5,996 nt of DNA, taken from the NCBI GenBank assembly GCA_963543835.1, contig CAUUCY010000089.1, positions 1 through 5,996 on the forward strand, read 5' to 3'. The notes beneath the pieces are model-generated. The model had not been told where the DNA came from. It searched no databases and saw only the letters and a list, made by a program, of their open reading frames with translations. The first letter of the stretch is position 1; the number at the start of each line of letters is the position of its first letter. Below, in pieces: positions 1 to 5,996 of this stretch. The stretch is from Cryptobacteroides sp963543835. GTDB taxonomy: Bacteria > Bacteroidota > Bacteroidia > Bacteroidales > UBA932. The translations under genes and the position numbers were made by a program.

Positions 1-33
1 ACATATCCTAATCCTATGACACAGATTTTGTAA
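1..33 (-). other. Short downstream gap; possible start of a further co-directional gene at the edge
   Basis: After the YfhO stop the minus strand holds 33 bases with no hairpin or T-run of a terminator. An AGGAT repeat sits at 15-11 and 9-5, followed by ATG at 4-2. The first AGGA lies 7 nt before that ATG, a good ribosome-binding distance, so a fifth gene may begin here. With one codon visible this is only a hint. Confidence 0.25.
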
Positions 34-2571
34 TTATTTTTCATATTTCAATTTCTGTTTACGTGCATTTATGATAGGGATAAAGCATAGTACGAGCATC
101 ATGAAAAGCAGCAGTGAAGATGCTTTTGAAATTTTCGCTCCTATGGAATATGACTTGGGGTCGAAACGCATCGTCAGTTCGTGCTCTCCTGCGGGGAGTA
201 CGGCAGCCCTCAAAGTCCAGTCTGCGCAGAAAACAGCTACGTCGGCAGACTTGTCACCGTCGAGGTAGGCGTGCCATCCTTTAGGGTAGAACACCTCGCT
301 GAAAACCGCTATTTCATCGCTTGCGCAGGAATATTTATAGCACAATTCGTTAGGCTTGTATGAAACAAGTTCTATGATGCCTTCTCCGCTTCCGCTTGTT
401 GGGATTTCCTGAGCCTCCACTATCGCTGTTGCAGAGAGGTCTACACTCCCAAGCATCGCAAAAGCCTCTTTTGGACTTTCCGCCTTTACCGCTTGCTTTA
501 CAAACCATGCGTTTCCTAAGGCTTTTGTGTTCAACGCAGGCGAAACATTGCCGTCCACTATTATGTAACGAGTGTTGAGGGCATTGAGTATAGGTGTCTC
601 AGGCAGGGACTGCTCAAAATCCGCAATAGTCCCCGCATTTTTAGTTTTACTCAGAATGCTTGAGATTTCCGGCTGTATGTAAGCTGTAATCAAATCCTGA
701 TATTTCTGTATTTTGGCAGGACTGTATCCGCCTATCGATTTGTGCCAATATGAAGAGCGGGAGTCGTTGAATGTGCTTACCGACAAGTCCAGAACCCTGT
801 AAGAAGGGTTTTTGTCTTCGAGAATTATTTTGTCCGCATTTCTCTGCACGAAAGCCTTGTCGAACTCTCTTTTTGTAATGAAATCATCATCTTTGAGATA
901 ACGCTTTCCTGCAGAGAAAAGGTCGAAAAGCACCAGAAGACAAACAAGAATACCTGCTATCGTATTTCTTTTTCCCATAGGACGCGCATTTTGCTTTCCG
1001 GCACTCCACCAGAGCAGGGCAAAGGCGCATACTATCAGAAGCAGCGAACGCCAGGCGTCGGCGGAGAGCAGATAGCGTCGGTCCGAACGCAGGGCATTTA
1101 CGAGTATTTCCTGCTGACCGGCGTCCGAGCCTGAGGCGAAGGAGCCTGCAAGGGAGGGGATAAGCGCAAAGATTAGGCAGATTCCTCCTGTTATGGCAAG
1201 GCTTGCCAGACTTTTCCTTTCAAATTCCTTTCTTTCCACAGAGCCTTTCAATATGCGGTCGAGCGCGAGGAAGCCGAGCATGGGGAGAGTGAATTGCAGG
1301 GACACGAGAGCCATTGACACCGTCCTGAATTTATTATAGAAAGGAGCGTAGTCGTACCATAATTTGGTGAACCACATGAAGTGGCTGCCGACTCCGAGCA
1401 ATACAGCCGTTATCGTGCCTGCGAGCAGCCACCATTTATCCTTTCCTTTGCATAAACCTAAGCCGAGCACAAACAGGAATATCGTAATCGCTCCCATATA
1501 CATAGGCCCTGCGGTGAAAGGCTGCGGACCCCAATAAGTGGGCAGGGCTTTGCATATTTCCTTTGCATTGGGCTGTCCGTATTGGCGCAGAAGCTTGTAT
1601 GTTTCGGATTTGGACGGCTTCACCGCGCTTGAAGACGCGCCTCCGTTGAAATTCGGGATAAGCATGTTGGGCAGTTCCTGCCAGCCGTAAGACCAGGCAG
1701 TGGCATAGTCGAGAGTGAGCCCTTTTGAGCCGTCCTTCTTTTCTTCGAGAAGAGAAGAGCCTCCGCGCATGGAATACGGCGCGTATTCATATACGGGCAG
1801 CAGTTTTCCTGCGTTGCTTGCTATTCCGGTGATGCCGAGAACGAGGAGCAGCCCGGAGGCAAGCATGAACTTTTTCAAGGCTGCGGCCTTCGACGGCTTG
1901 CGTAATATTCCGACAAGCAGCGAAAGCACATAGATAAATATGAGAATACCGAGATAATATGTAATCTGCTGATGATTTGCCTTTAGTTCAAGGCTTAGCG
2001 AAAGTCCGAAGAGAACAGCGCCCAGACAGGTTTTGCTGAAATAATCTTTGAAGCGCGACCCTTCTTTCAACGCGCTTTTGTAGGTGTAGATTACGGCGGC
2101 GAGCACCCAAGGCAGGAACGCTATCGCCTGCATCTTCGTGTTATGCCCCACCTGAATAATCTGCATGTTGTAGGAGCAGAAAGCGACGGCAATCGCTCCT
2201 CCGATTGCGGGCAGGAAATTTATCCCTAAGGACAGCATGAGCAGAAACGCACCCAAAAGCGCGGCGAAAAGATAAGTTGCAGGTCGTTTGCCCCAAAGCA
2301 AAAAGTCGTAGAGTTTCTGTGTCAGATCATCCTTGTTGCTCATGTGTATTGTGGTCGTGGGCATGCCCGAGAACATCGAGCCTGTCCAGGCGGTGGGGTC
2401 TTCTAGATGAGATTCATTGTAACTCATCATTTCGTGCGCCATACCCATAAATCCCGAAGTGTCCGGCTGATTCACGATTTTCCCTCCCAGGACCTGCGGG
2501 ACGAAAGCATACGCGATAAAGAGGAAAAACAGCACCGCGCCTGCATATTTCAGTATATTCTTCTTATTCAT
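34..2571 (-). CDS. YfhO-family polytopic membrane protein, putative GT-C-type glycosyltransferase
   Basis: Large inner-membrane protein of the YfhO family. Firmicute YfhO/GtlB proteins are implicated in putting sugars onto teichoic acids from polyprenyl-phosphate-linked donors. Bacteroidota lack those acids, so the substrate here is unknown. I count about 13-14 hydrophobic spans: near 9-28, 98-117, 118-138, 147-165, 182-197, 204-223, 235-252, 356-374, 379-397, 417-437, 456-476, 507-524, 535-554 and 815-835. A first external loop follows span 1 and holds acidic residues (D37 in QPDTSGF) where GT-C enzymes usually keep their catalytic aspartate. A loop at 253-355 holds WSYGW, LIPNFNGG and PTYWGPQPFT. 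A soluble extracytoplasmic domain of about 260 residues (555-814) carries YWHKSIGGYSPAK (608-620) and EVFYPKGWHAYLDG (759-772). At 845 residues it is full length. ATG at 2571 is the earliest start, with an in-frame TGA two codons upstream. The family call is secure; the enzymatic role is inference. Confidence 0.93.
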   Translation of the reverse strand: MNKKNILKYAGAVLFFLFIAYAFVPQVLGGKIVNQPDTSGFMGMAHEMMSYNESHLEDPTAWTGSMFSGMPTTTIHMSNKDDLTQKLYDFLLWGKRPATYLFAALLGAFLLMLSLGINFLPAIGGAIAVAFCSYNMQIIQVGHNTKMQAIAFLPWVLAAVIYTYKSALKEGSRFKDYFSKTCLGAVLFGLSLSLELKANHQQITYYLGILIFIYVLSLLVGILRKPSKAAALKKFMLASGLLLVLGITGIASNAGKLLPVYEYAPYSMRGGSSLLEEKKDGSKGLTLDYATAWSYGWQELPNMLIPNFNGGASSSAVKPSKSETYKLLRQYGQPNAKEICKALPTYWGPQPFTAGPMYMGAITIFLFVLGLGLCKGKDKWWLLAGTITAVLLGVGSHFMWFTKLWYDYAPFYNKFRTVSMALVSLQFTLPMLGFLALDRILKGSVERKEFERKSLASLAITGGICLIFALIPSLAGSFASGSDAGQQEILVNALRSDRRYLLSADAWRSLLLIVCAFALLWWSAGKQNARPMGKRNTIAGILVCLLVLFDLFSAGKRYLKDDDFITKREFDKAFVQRNADKIILEDKNPSYRVLDLSVSTFNDSRSSYWHKSIGGYSPAKIQKYQDLITAYIQPEISSILSKTKNAGTIADFEQSLPETPILNALNTRYIIVDGNVSPALNTKALGNAWFVKQAVKAESPKEAFAMLGSVDLSATAIVEAQEIPTSGSGEGIIELVSYKPNELCYKYSCASDEIAVFSEVFYPKGWHAYLDGDKSADVAVFCADWTLRAAVLPAGEHELTMRFDPKSYSIGAKISKASSLLLFMMLVLCFIPIINARKQKLKYEK
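2564..2571 (-). other. 8-nt stop/start overlap coupling the glycosyltransferase and YfhO genes
   Basis: On the minus strand ATGAATAA holds the ATG of the YfhO gene (2571-2569) and the TAA of the glycosyltransferase (2566-2564) in different frames. No Shine-Dalgarno-like G-rich run precedes the ATG; the context is AAATATGAAAT. Ribosomes ending the upstream gene are therefore likely to reinitiate here. The overlap is read directly; the coupling is inferred. Confidence 0.85.
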
Positions 2572-3859
2572 ATTTCATATTTTCAAGTATCCCCGCAATG
2601 CGCTCCGCAAGAGCTTCTCTGGAGTATTTTTCATATCCTTTGGCGGTAAATTCAAATTTCCCCGATTTATATCTTTCCCAGGCCTCCAGCACCGCTTCCC
2701 TTACGCCTGTTTCGTTTTCCCAATCGCACATGCGCCCGCATTCGCTTTCCCTGATAAGCCCTGCCATTACTCCATGCTCCTGTCCGAAGCCCAGGACGGG
2801 GCGTCTTGCCGCAAGGTATTCAAAAATTTTCCCCGGCAGGATTTTAGCCATTTCAGGATTTTTTCTCAGAGGGATTAGCAGCAGTTCCGCGCTTAGCTGC
2901 TCTTTGACAGCATCAGGGTGTGTGAGATAGCCGCGCAGTACTAAGTTTTCTTCCAAACCATATTCTTTTATGCTTTCAAGCACCTCTCTGTCTATTGTTC
3001 CTATGAGGCGTATGCGCAGTTTTTCACGCATGCCCGGCTCTGTTTTGCAGAGTCCGCCCAGCACGCGCCACAGTACGACAGGGTTGCCGTCGGCTCCCAT
3101 CTGTCCTGTCTGCGTGAGATTGAAAAAGCCGTCAGATTCCGGAGTAATATTATAGTCTTCCGCATCAAAGCCGTTGGTGACCATTTCCACCGGTGTACGG
3201 GTGCGTTTTCGGAAATCCTCCCGGACCGCCGGCGTGCAGGTCAGCACCACGCTTGCCCCGTCTATCACCGACTGCTCCTGTCTATGGTATTTGCGTTTGC
3301 TGCATTCCGTCAGGCGCAGGTTGTTGAAATAATACATTCCTGTCCACGGGTCGCGGAAATCGACCATCCAAGGAAGATGCAGACGCTTTGAAAGCTCGAG
3401 TGCTATAAGGTGGACCGAGTGCGGGGGTCCTGTGCTTATAATGGCGTCCACAGGATGCTCTTTCAGATATTTCAGTAAAAACCTGATTGACGGCTGCACC
3501 CACCATACACGAGGGTCGGGTATGAAAAGATTGCCTCTTATAAATAGCGAAAGTTTATCCTTAAAGGACTGCTTGATACCCGTTCCGGCAAGGTTTGCCA
3601 TTTGTACGGAGCTGTTCCTGCCCATGATTTTGCGATACAGGGAATATGGTTCCAATATAGGACGTTTGATTATTTCCGTATCCTCCGCTATGTCTTTAAG
3701 CAGACTTTCATCGTGAGTGGGTACATCGGGATTCTCCGGGGTATAAATCACGGGCTGCCATCCGTTTTTCGGGAGATATTTGGAGAATTTCACCCATCTC
3801 TGTACTCCCGAGCCTCCGGACGGCGGCCAATAGTATGTTATGATTAATACCCTTTTCAT
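2564..3859 (-). CDS. Glycosyltransferase, GT4/GT-B-like, cytoplasmic (cell-surface glycan synthesis likely)
   Basis: Predicted GT-B glycosyltransferase of the family 4-like group, transferring a sugar from a nucleotide-sugar donor. Donor and acceptor are unknown. It has 431 residues and no signal peptide or clear membrane span. The N-terminal acceptor-side domain starts with MKRVLIITYYWPPSGGSGVQRW; the glycine-rich loop at 12-19 is typical of GT4 proteins. Further conserved blocks are FIPDPRVWW at 112-120, STGPPHSVH at 142-150, DFRDPW at 167-172 and VTNGFD at 227-232. The C-terminal donor-side domain includes LRIRLIGTID at 281-290 and PGKIFEYLAARRPVLGF at 342-358, the family position for the conserved glutamate (E347) that contacts the nucleotide-sugar. 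The whole pattern resembles glycosyltransferases annotated in many Bacteroidota. It starts 4 nt after the epimerase, and its last codons overlap the start of the YfhO gene by 8 nt, so the two are probably translated in a coupled way and may act in one pathway. Confidence 0.9.
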   Translation of the reverse strand: MKRVLIITYYWPPSGGSGVQRWVKFSKYLPKNGWQPVIYTPENPDVPTHDESLLKDIAEDTEIIKRPILEPYSLYRKIMGRNSSVQMANLAGTGIKQSFKDKLSLFIRGNLFIPDPRVWWVQPSIRFLLKYLKEHPVDAIISTGPPHSVHLIALELSKRLHLPWMVDFRDPWTGMYYFNNLRLTECSKRKYHRQEQSVIDGASVVLTCTPAVREDFRKRTRTPVEMVTNGFDAEDYNITPESDGFFNLTQTGQMGADGNPVVLWRVLGGLCKTEPGMREKLRIRLIGTIDREVLESIKEYGLEENLVLRGYLTHPDAVKEQLSAELLLIPLRKNPEMAKILPGKIFEYLAARRPVLGFGQEHGVMAGLIRESECGRMCDWENETGVREAVLEAWERYKSGKFEFTAKGYEKYSREALAERIAGILENMKYE

Positions 3860-3866
3860 TGTCTTA
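3857..3866 (-). other. 4-nt junction between the epimerase and glycosyltransferase genes
   Basis: On the minus strand TAAGACAATG holds the epimerase stop (3866-3864), four spacer bases and the glycosyltransferase ATG (3859-3857). There is no room for a promoter or terminator and no strong Shine-Dalgarno motif, so translation is probably continued by ribosomes ending the epimerase. Confidence 0.85.
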
Positions 3867-4907
3867 TGCCTTGAAAGCCCAGATTATTGCCTGGCGGAAC
3901 TCTTCGCCCGGGCTCAGGACTGTTGTAGGATAGTCGGGCTTGTTGGGGCTGTCGGGGTAGTGCTGGCACTCGATTGCGACTGCATCGTAGTCGTTCCATA
4001 TTCGTCCTCCCGGACCGTTCGGGCAGCCGCTCAGCCAGTTGCCAGTGTATATCTGTACTCCGGGTTGGGTGGTCAGCACTTCGAGGCTGCGTCCGCTGCG
4101 TTCGCAATATAACTCCGCTGTGCTCTGTATCTGCCCCTTTTCATAGCCGTCTATGAGATAGCAATTGTCGTAGCCCTTGCCGTATTTCAAGGCGGGGAAG
4201 TCGGCTTTGATGTCTCTTCCCAAGGTTTTGGGATTTGTGAAATCCATCGGAGTGCCTGCAACGGGCATTGATTCTCCGAGAGGTATCAGGGTCTGGTCCG
4301 TAGGGAGATATTCCGAAGCGTTGAGTTTGAGTATATGGTCGAGGCATGAGCCCTCTGCCGCAAGATTGAAATAAACGTGATTTGTGAGATTTATTACAGT
4401 GGGGGCATCGGTCTCGGCGGTGAAACTGAGTTTGAGCTCGTTTTCTTCGCTCCATTCGTAATGTGCCACCACTTTCAAGTTGCCGGGGAATCCCGCTTCC
4501 CCATCTTCTGAAAAATACATGAATTCCACGGCATCCCCCATGGTCCGGCTTTCCCAAATCTTATTCTGGAAGCCTTCCGGACCTCCGTGCAGGTGGTTCG
4601 GACCGTTATTTACTGGAAGATTGTATTCCTTGCCGTCCATAGTGAATTTTCCTTTGGCGATTCTGTTTGCATAACGTCCCGGACATTTCCCGGCACAAGG
4701 CCCGTCAGCCATGTAGTCCATGGCTTCGGTGTAGCTGAGTATCACATTATCCAGTTTCCCGTTCCTGTCGGGCACGACTATGGCTGTTATGCCTGCACCT
4801 ATTTCGGAGAGTTCCACGTAAGCGCCCCCCGAATTGGTGATTCTGTATTTATTTATGTCTTTTCCGCATTCGGGGCATCTGCCCCAAAGAGTTTTCTCTA
4901 TTTTCAT
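3864..4907 (-). CDS. galM: Aldose 1-epimerase (galactose mutarotase family), cytoplasmic
   Basis: Interconverts the alpha and beta anomers of aldoses such as galactose or glucose, feeding sugar catabolism or nucleotide-sugar synthesis. The 347-residue length matches the family. Hallmarks run in order: GAGITAIVVPDRNG at 37-50, GRYANRIAKGKF at 77-88, NHLHGG at 104-109 (H107 is the expected substrate-binding histidine), INLTNHVYFNL at 172-182 (H177 the likely general acid), GYDNCYLIDG at 245-254 (D247), and AIECQHYPDSPN at 311-322 (E313 the likely catalytic base). All expected active-site residues are present, so the enzyme should be functional. There is no signal peptide, unlike some secreted Bacteroidota mutarotases, so it is probably cytosolic. 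Oddities are a CPECG knuckle at 11-15 and CAGKC at 71-75 among nine cysteines. ATG at 4907 is preceded in frame by the TAA of mrp with one codon between, so no longer start exists. The preferred sugar cannot be read from the sequence. Confidence 0.95.
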   Translation of the reverse strand: MKIEKTLWGRCPECGKDINKYRITNSGGAYVELSEIGAGITAIVVPDRNGKLDNVILSYTEAMDYMADGPCAGKCPGRYANRIAKGKFTMDGKEYNLPVNNGPNHLHGGPEGFQNKIWESRTMGDAVEFMYFSEDGEAGFPGNLKVVAHYEWSEENELKLSFTAETDAPTVINLTNHVYFNLAAEGSCLDHILKLNASEYLPTDQTLIPLGESMPVAGTPMDFTNPKTLGRDIKADFPALKYGKGYDNCYLIDGYEKGQIQSTAELYCERSGRSLEVLTTQPGVQIYTGNWLSGCPNGPGGRIWNDYDAVAIECQHYPDSPNKPDYPTTVLSPGEEFRQAIIWAFKA

Positions 4908-4913
4908 ATCTTA
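4905..4913 (-). other. In-frame TAA-GAT-ATG junction between mrp and the epimerase gene
   Basis: The mrp stop TAA (4913-4911), a single GAT codon (4910-4908) and the epimerase ATG (4907-4905) all lie in one frame. The stop fixes the epimerase start, since no longer in-frame start is possible. The upstream TTGGGTT is at most a weak ribosome-binding signal. The 3-nt spacing supports one transcript. Confidence 0.85.
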
Positions 4914-5984
4914 ACCCAATTTTTGTGAAAGTTTGCTTGCGAGTTCCGCAAATGCGATACTGTCGGGGCGTGTTCCGAGAGCCGCCGGCTCGCCGTTGTC
5001 TCCGCTCTCGCGTATGCTTTGCACAAGAGGAATCCGGGCGAGAAGTTCTATTCCGAGCTCCTCTGCCATTTTTGTCCCTCCGTCCTTGCCGAAAATGTAG
5101 TATTTGTTCTCGGGGAGTTCCTCCGGAGTGAACCAGGCCATGTTTTCCACCAGACCGAAAATGGGTTTGCCCACTTTTTCATTCATGAACATATTCACTC
5201 CCTTTTCCACATCGGCAAGCGCCACGGCCTGCGGTGTGGTGACTATCACCGCCCCCTCCATAGGAATGTCCGAAACGAGGCTTATGTGAATGTCGCCTGT
5301 TCCGGGAGGCATGTCTATCAGCAGAAAATCGAGAACTCCCCATTTTACCTGGAGTATCATCTGCTTCAGGGCGTTGCAAGCTAAAGGTCCTCGCCATATG
5401 AGTGCCTGACCCTTTTCTGCGAAATAGCCTATGGACATCCACTTGACTCCGTATTTTTCCAGTGGGATTATAAGGTCCTTTCCGTCTTCCCCTTCTTCGC
5501 TTAGGGGTTGGGAGCCTTCTGTTCCCGTCATGGTCGGTATTGAAGGGCCGTATACGTCGGCGTCTGCAAGACCGACTCTGTAGCCGAGTCGGGCGAGTGC
5601 AACGGCAAGATTCACTGCAACCGTGGATTTGCCTACTCCTCCTTTGCCTGAAGCCACGCCTATTATGTGACGCACGTTGTTTAGCTGTTCGAGACCCAAT
5701 TCATTGATGTTCGCTGCCTTTTTCCCGGGCTGTTCCTCGTCTTTCACTATTGTCTGCACATTCACAAGAGTGCCCCGTGGGCAGTTGCGGAAAAGCGATG
5801 CCCTTGCGCTTCCGACAAGGTATTCCGTGAGCGGGTCCCGCCTTTTCGGGAACGCGAGAGTGACGCTGACGGCTTCCCCGTCTATATCTATCCCGCTCAC
5901 CATTCCGAGCTCGACTATGTTTCTGTCGCCCTTCCCGGGGTGAAGCACCTCCTTCAAATATCCAATTATTTCTTCTCTGTTCAT
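4911..5984 (-). CDS. mrp: Mrp/ApbC (NBP35-like) P-loop ATPase, Fe-S cluster carrier/assembly protein, with N-terminal DUF59/MIP18-like domain
   Basis: Cytoplasmic ATPase of the Mrp/ApbC/Nbp35 family, which binds and passes Fe-S clusters to apo-proteins. It has 357 residues, a normal length for the two-domain form. Residues about 1-85 resemble a DUF59/MIP18 domain (ELGMVSGI, then VTLAFPKRRDPL). The SIMIBI P-loop domain follows: deviant Walker A GKGGVGKST at 113-121, DADVYGPS at 141-148, WRGPLACNALKQ at 197-208, Walker B LLIDMPPGTGD at 221-231, and TPQAVALADVEKG at 250-262. The CPxC motif that many family members carry after the ENM segment is absent: residues 280-302 read ENMAWFTPEELP then YYIFGKDGG. 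I know this form from Bacteroidota, so I take it as lineage-typical and not as decay. Only two cysteines remain, C68 and C203. ATG at 5984 is the first start after an in-frame TAA at 5996-5994. The gene heads the visible operon; the epimerase follows after 3 nt. Family assignment is very secure; Fe-S function is inferred from the family. Confidence 0.96.
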   Translation of the reverse strand: MNREEIIGYLKEVLHPGKGDRNIVELGMVSGIDIDGEAVSVTLAFPKRRDPLTEYLVGSARASLFRNCPRGTLVNVQTIVKDEEQPGKKAANINELGLEQLNNVRHIIGVASGKGGVGKSTVAVNLAVALARLGYRVGLADADVYGPSIPTMTGTEGSQPLSEEGEDGKDLIIPLEKYGVKWMSIGYFAEKGQALIWRGPLACNALKQMILQVKWGVLDFLLIDMPPGTGDIHISLVSDIPMEGAVIVTTPQAVALADVEKGVNMFMNEKVGKPIFGLVENMAWFTPEELPENKYYIFGKDGGTKMAEELGIELLARIPLVQSIRESGDNGEPAALGTRPDSIAFAELASKLSQKLG

Positions 5985-5996
5985 ATTTCTATTTTA
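5985..5996 (-). other. Partial upstream region of mrp with in-frame TAA at the window edge
   Basis: On the minus strand the 12 bases before the mrp ATG read TAAAATAGAAAT. The TAA is in frame with mrp and rules out a longer N-terminus. It could also be the last codon of an upstream gene cut off by the window, but too little is visible to tell. There is no Shine-Dalgarno core; the A/T-rich leader is usual for Bacteroidota. Confidence 0.5.

Noticed and set aside
2564..2590. Repeated TTCATAT units near the YfhO start, considered as a direct repeat or operator
   Set aside because: The repeat is only two 7-base units, and it arises from the adjoining MKYE codons and the next start. The same short string appears at other starts because ATATGAA is a favoured start context.
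2598..2930. 110-codon plus-strand open frame
   Set aside because: It is antisense to the C-terminal donor-binding half of the glycosyltransferase; its Ser-rich translation is typical of an antisense shadow.
4141..4557. 138-codon open frame on the minus strand in another frame
   Set aside because: It is inside the epimerase gene, whose frame holds all catalytic motifs; the product is low-complexity and Arg-rich, as expected of a shadow frame.
4587..4928. 113-codon plus-strand open frame spanning the mrp/epimerase junction
   Set aside because: It is antisense to the conserved N-terminus of the epimerase and to the end of mrp, with no recognisable product.
5076..5147. Loss of CPxC in Mrp read as a damaged gene
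   Set aside because: The surrounding ENM and YIFGK motifs and all nucleotide-binding motifs are intact and the frame is full length, so it is a variant form and not a pseudogene.
5019..5384. 121-codon open frame on the plus strand
   Set aside because: It lies wholly antisense to the conserved P-loop and Walker B part of mrp, and its translation has no recognisable domain.
1..5996. Bacteroidota -33/-7 promoter (TTTG / TAnnTTTG) inside the operon
   Set aside because: No convincing full match with correct spacing was seen by eye before any gene, and the junctions are too tight to need one.

Overview
The window holds four complete protein genes, all on the minus strand and packed almost without gaps, so they are read from the right end to the left. 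In transcription order they are an Mrp/ApbC-type P-loop ATPase (5984-4911), an aldose 1-epimerase (4907-3864), a GT4-type glycosyltransferase (3859-2564) and a large YfhO-family polytopic membrane protein (2571-34). The junctions are +3 nt, +4 nt and an 8-nt overlap, which points to one polycistronic, translationally coupled operon. Its promoter and terminator are not visible here.

The protein signatures point to Bacteroidota, most likely the order Bacteroidales. The Mrp protein has the form I associate with that phylum: the usual CPxC region is replaced by ENMAWFTPEELP...YIFGK. The YfhO protein has the long form with WSYGW...LIPNFNGG, PTYWGPQPFT and SIGGYSPAK motifs. The glycosyltransferase has the YYWPPSGGSGVQRW / FIPDPRVWW / DFRDPW pattern common in that phylum. 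None of the starts has a strong Shine-Dalgarno sequence; they lie in A/T-rich contexts, three of them reading ATATGAA, which fits Bacteroidota. I cannot name the genus. The epimerase reminds me of Alistipes/Rikenellaceae sequences, but that is from memory only.

Functionally, Mrp is a housekeeping Fe-S carrier/assembly ATPase, and the epimerase interconverts aldose anomers in the cytoplasm. The last two genes, a nucleotide-sugar-type cytoplasmic glycosyltransferase and a GT-C-like membrane protein, look like a pair working on a cell-surface glycan or glycolipid. The substrate cannot be read from the sequence. The sugar theme of genes 2-4 is coherent; Mrp is probably a co-transcribed housekeeping neighbour.

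I saw no RNA gene, mobile element, CRISPR array, significant repeat or gene-free stretch longer than about 33 bases. The window looks like ordinary core/envelope genome. The points worth a second look are modest: the cysteine-free Mrp variant, a CPxCG plus CxxxC cysteine set in the epimerase, and the coupled glycosyltransferase/YfhO pair without a visible lipid-sugar donor synthase. I do not see a novel system.
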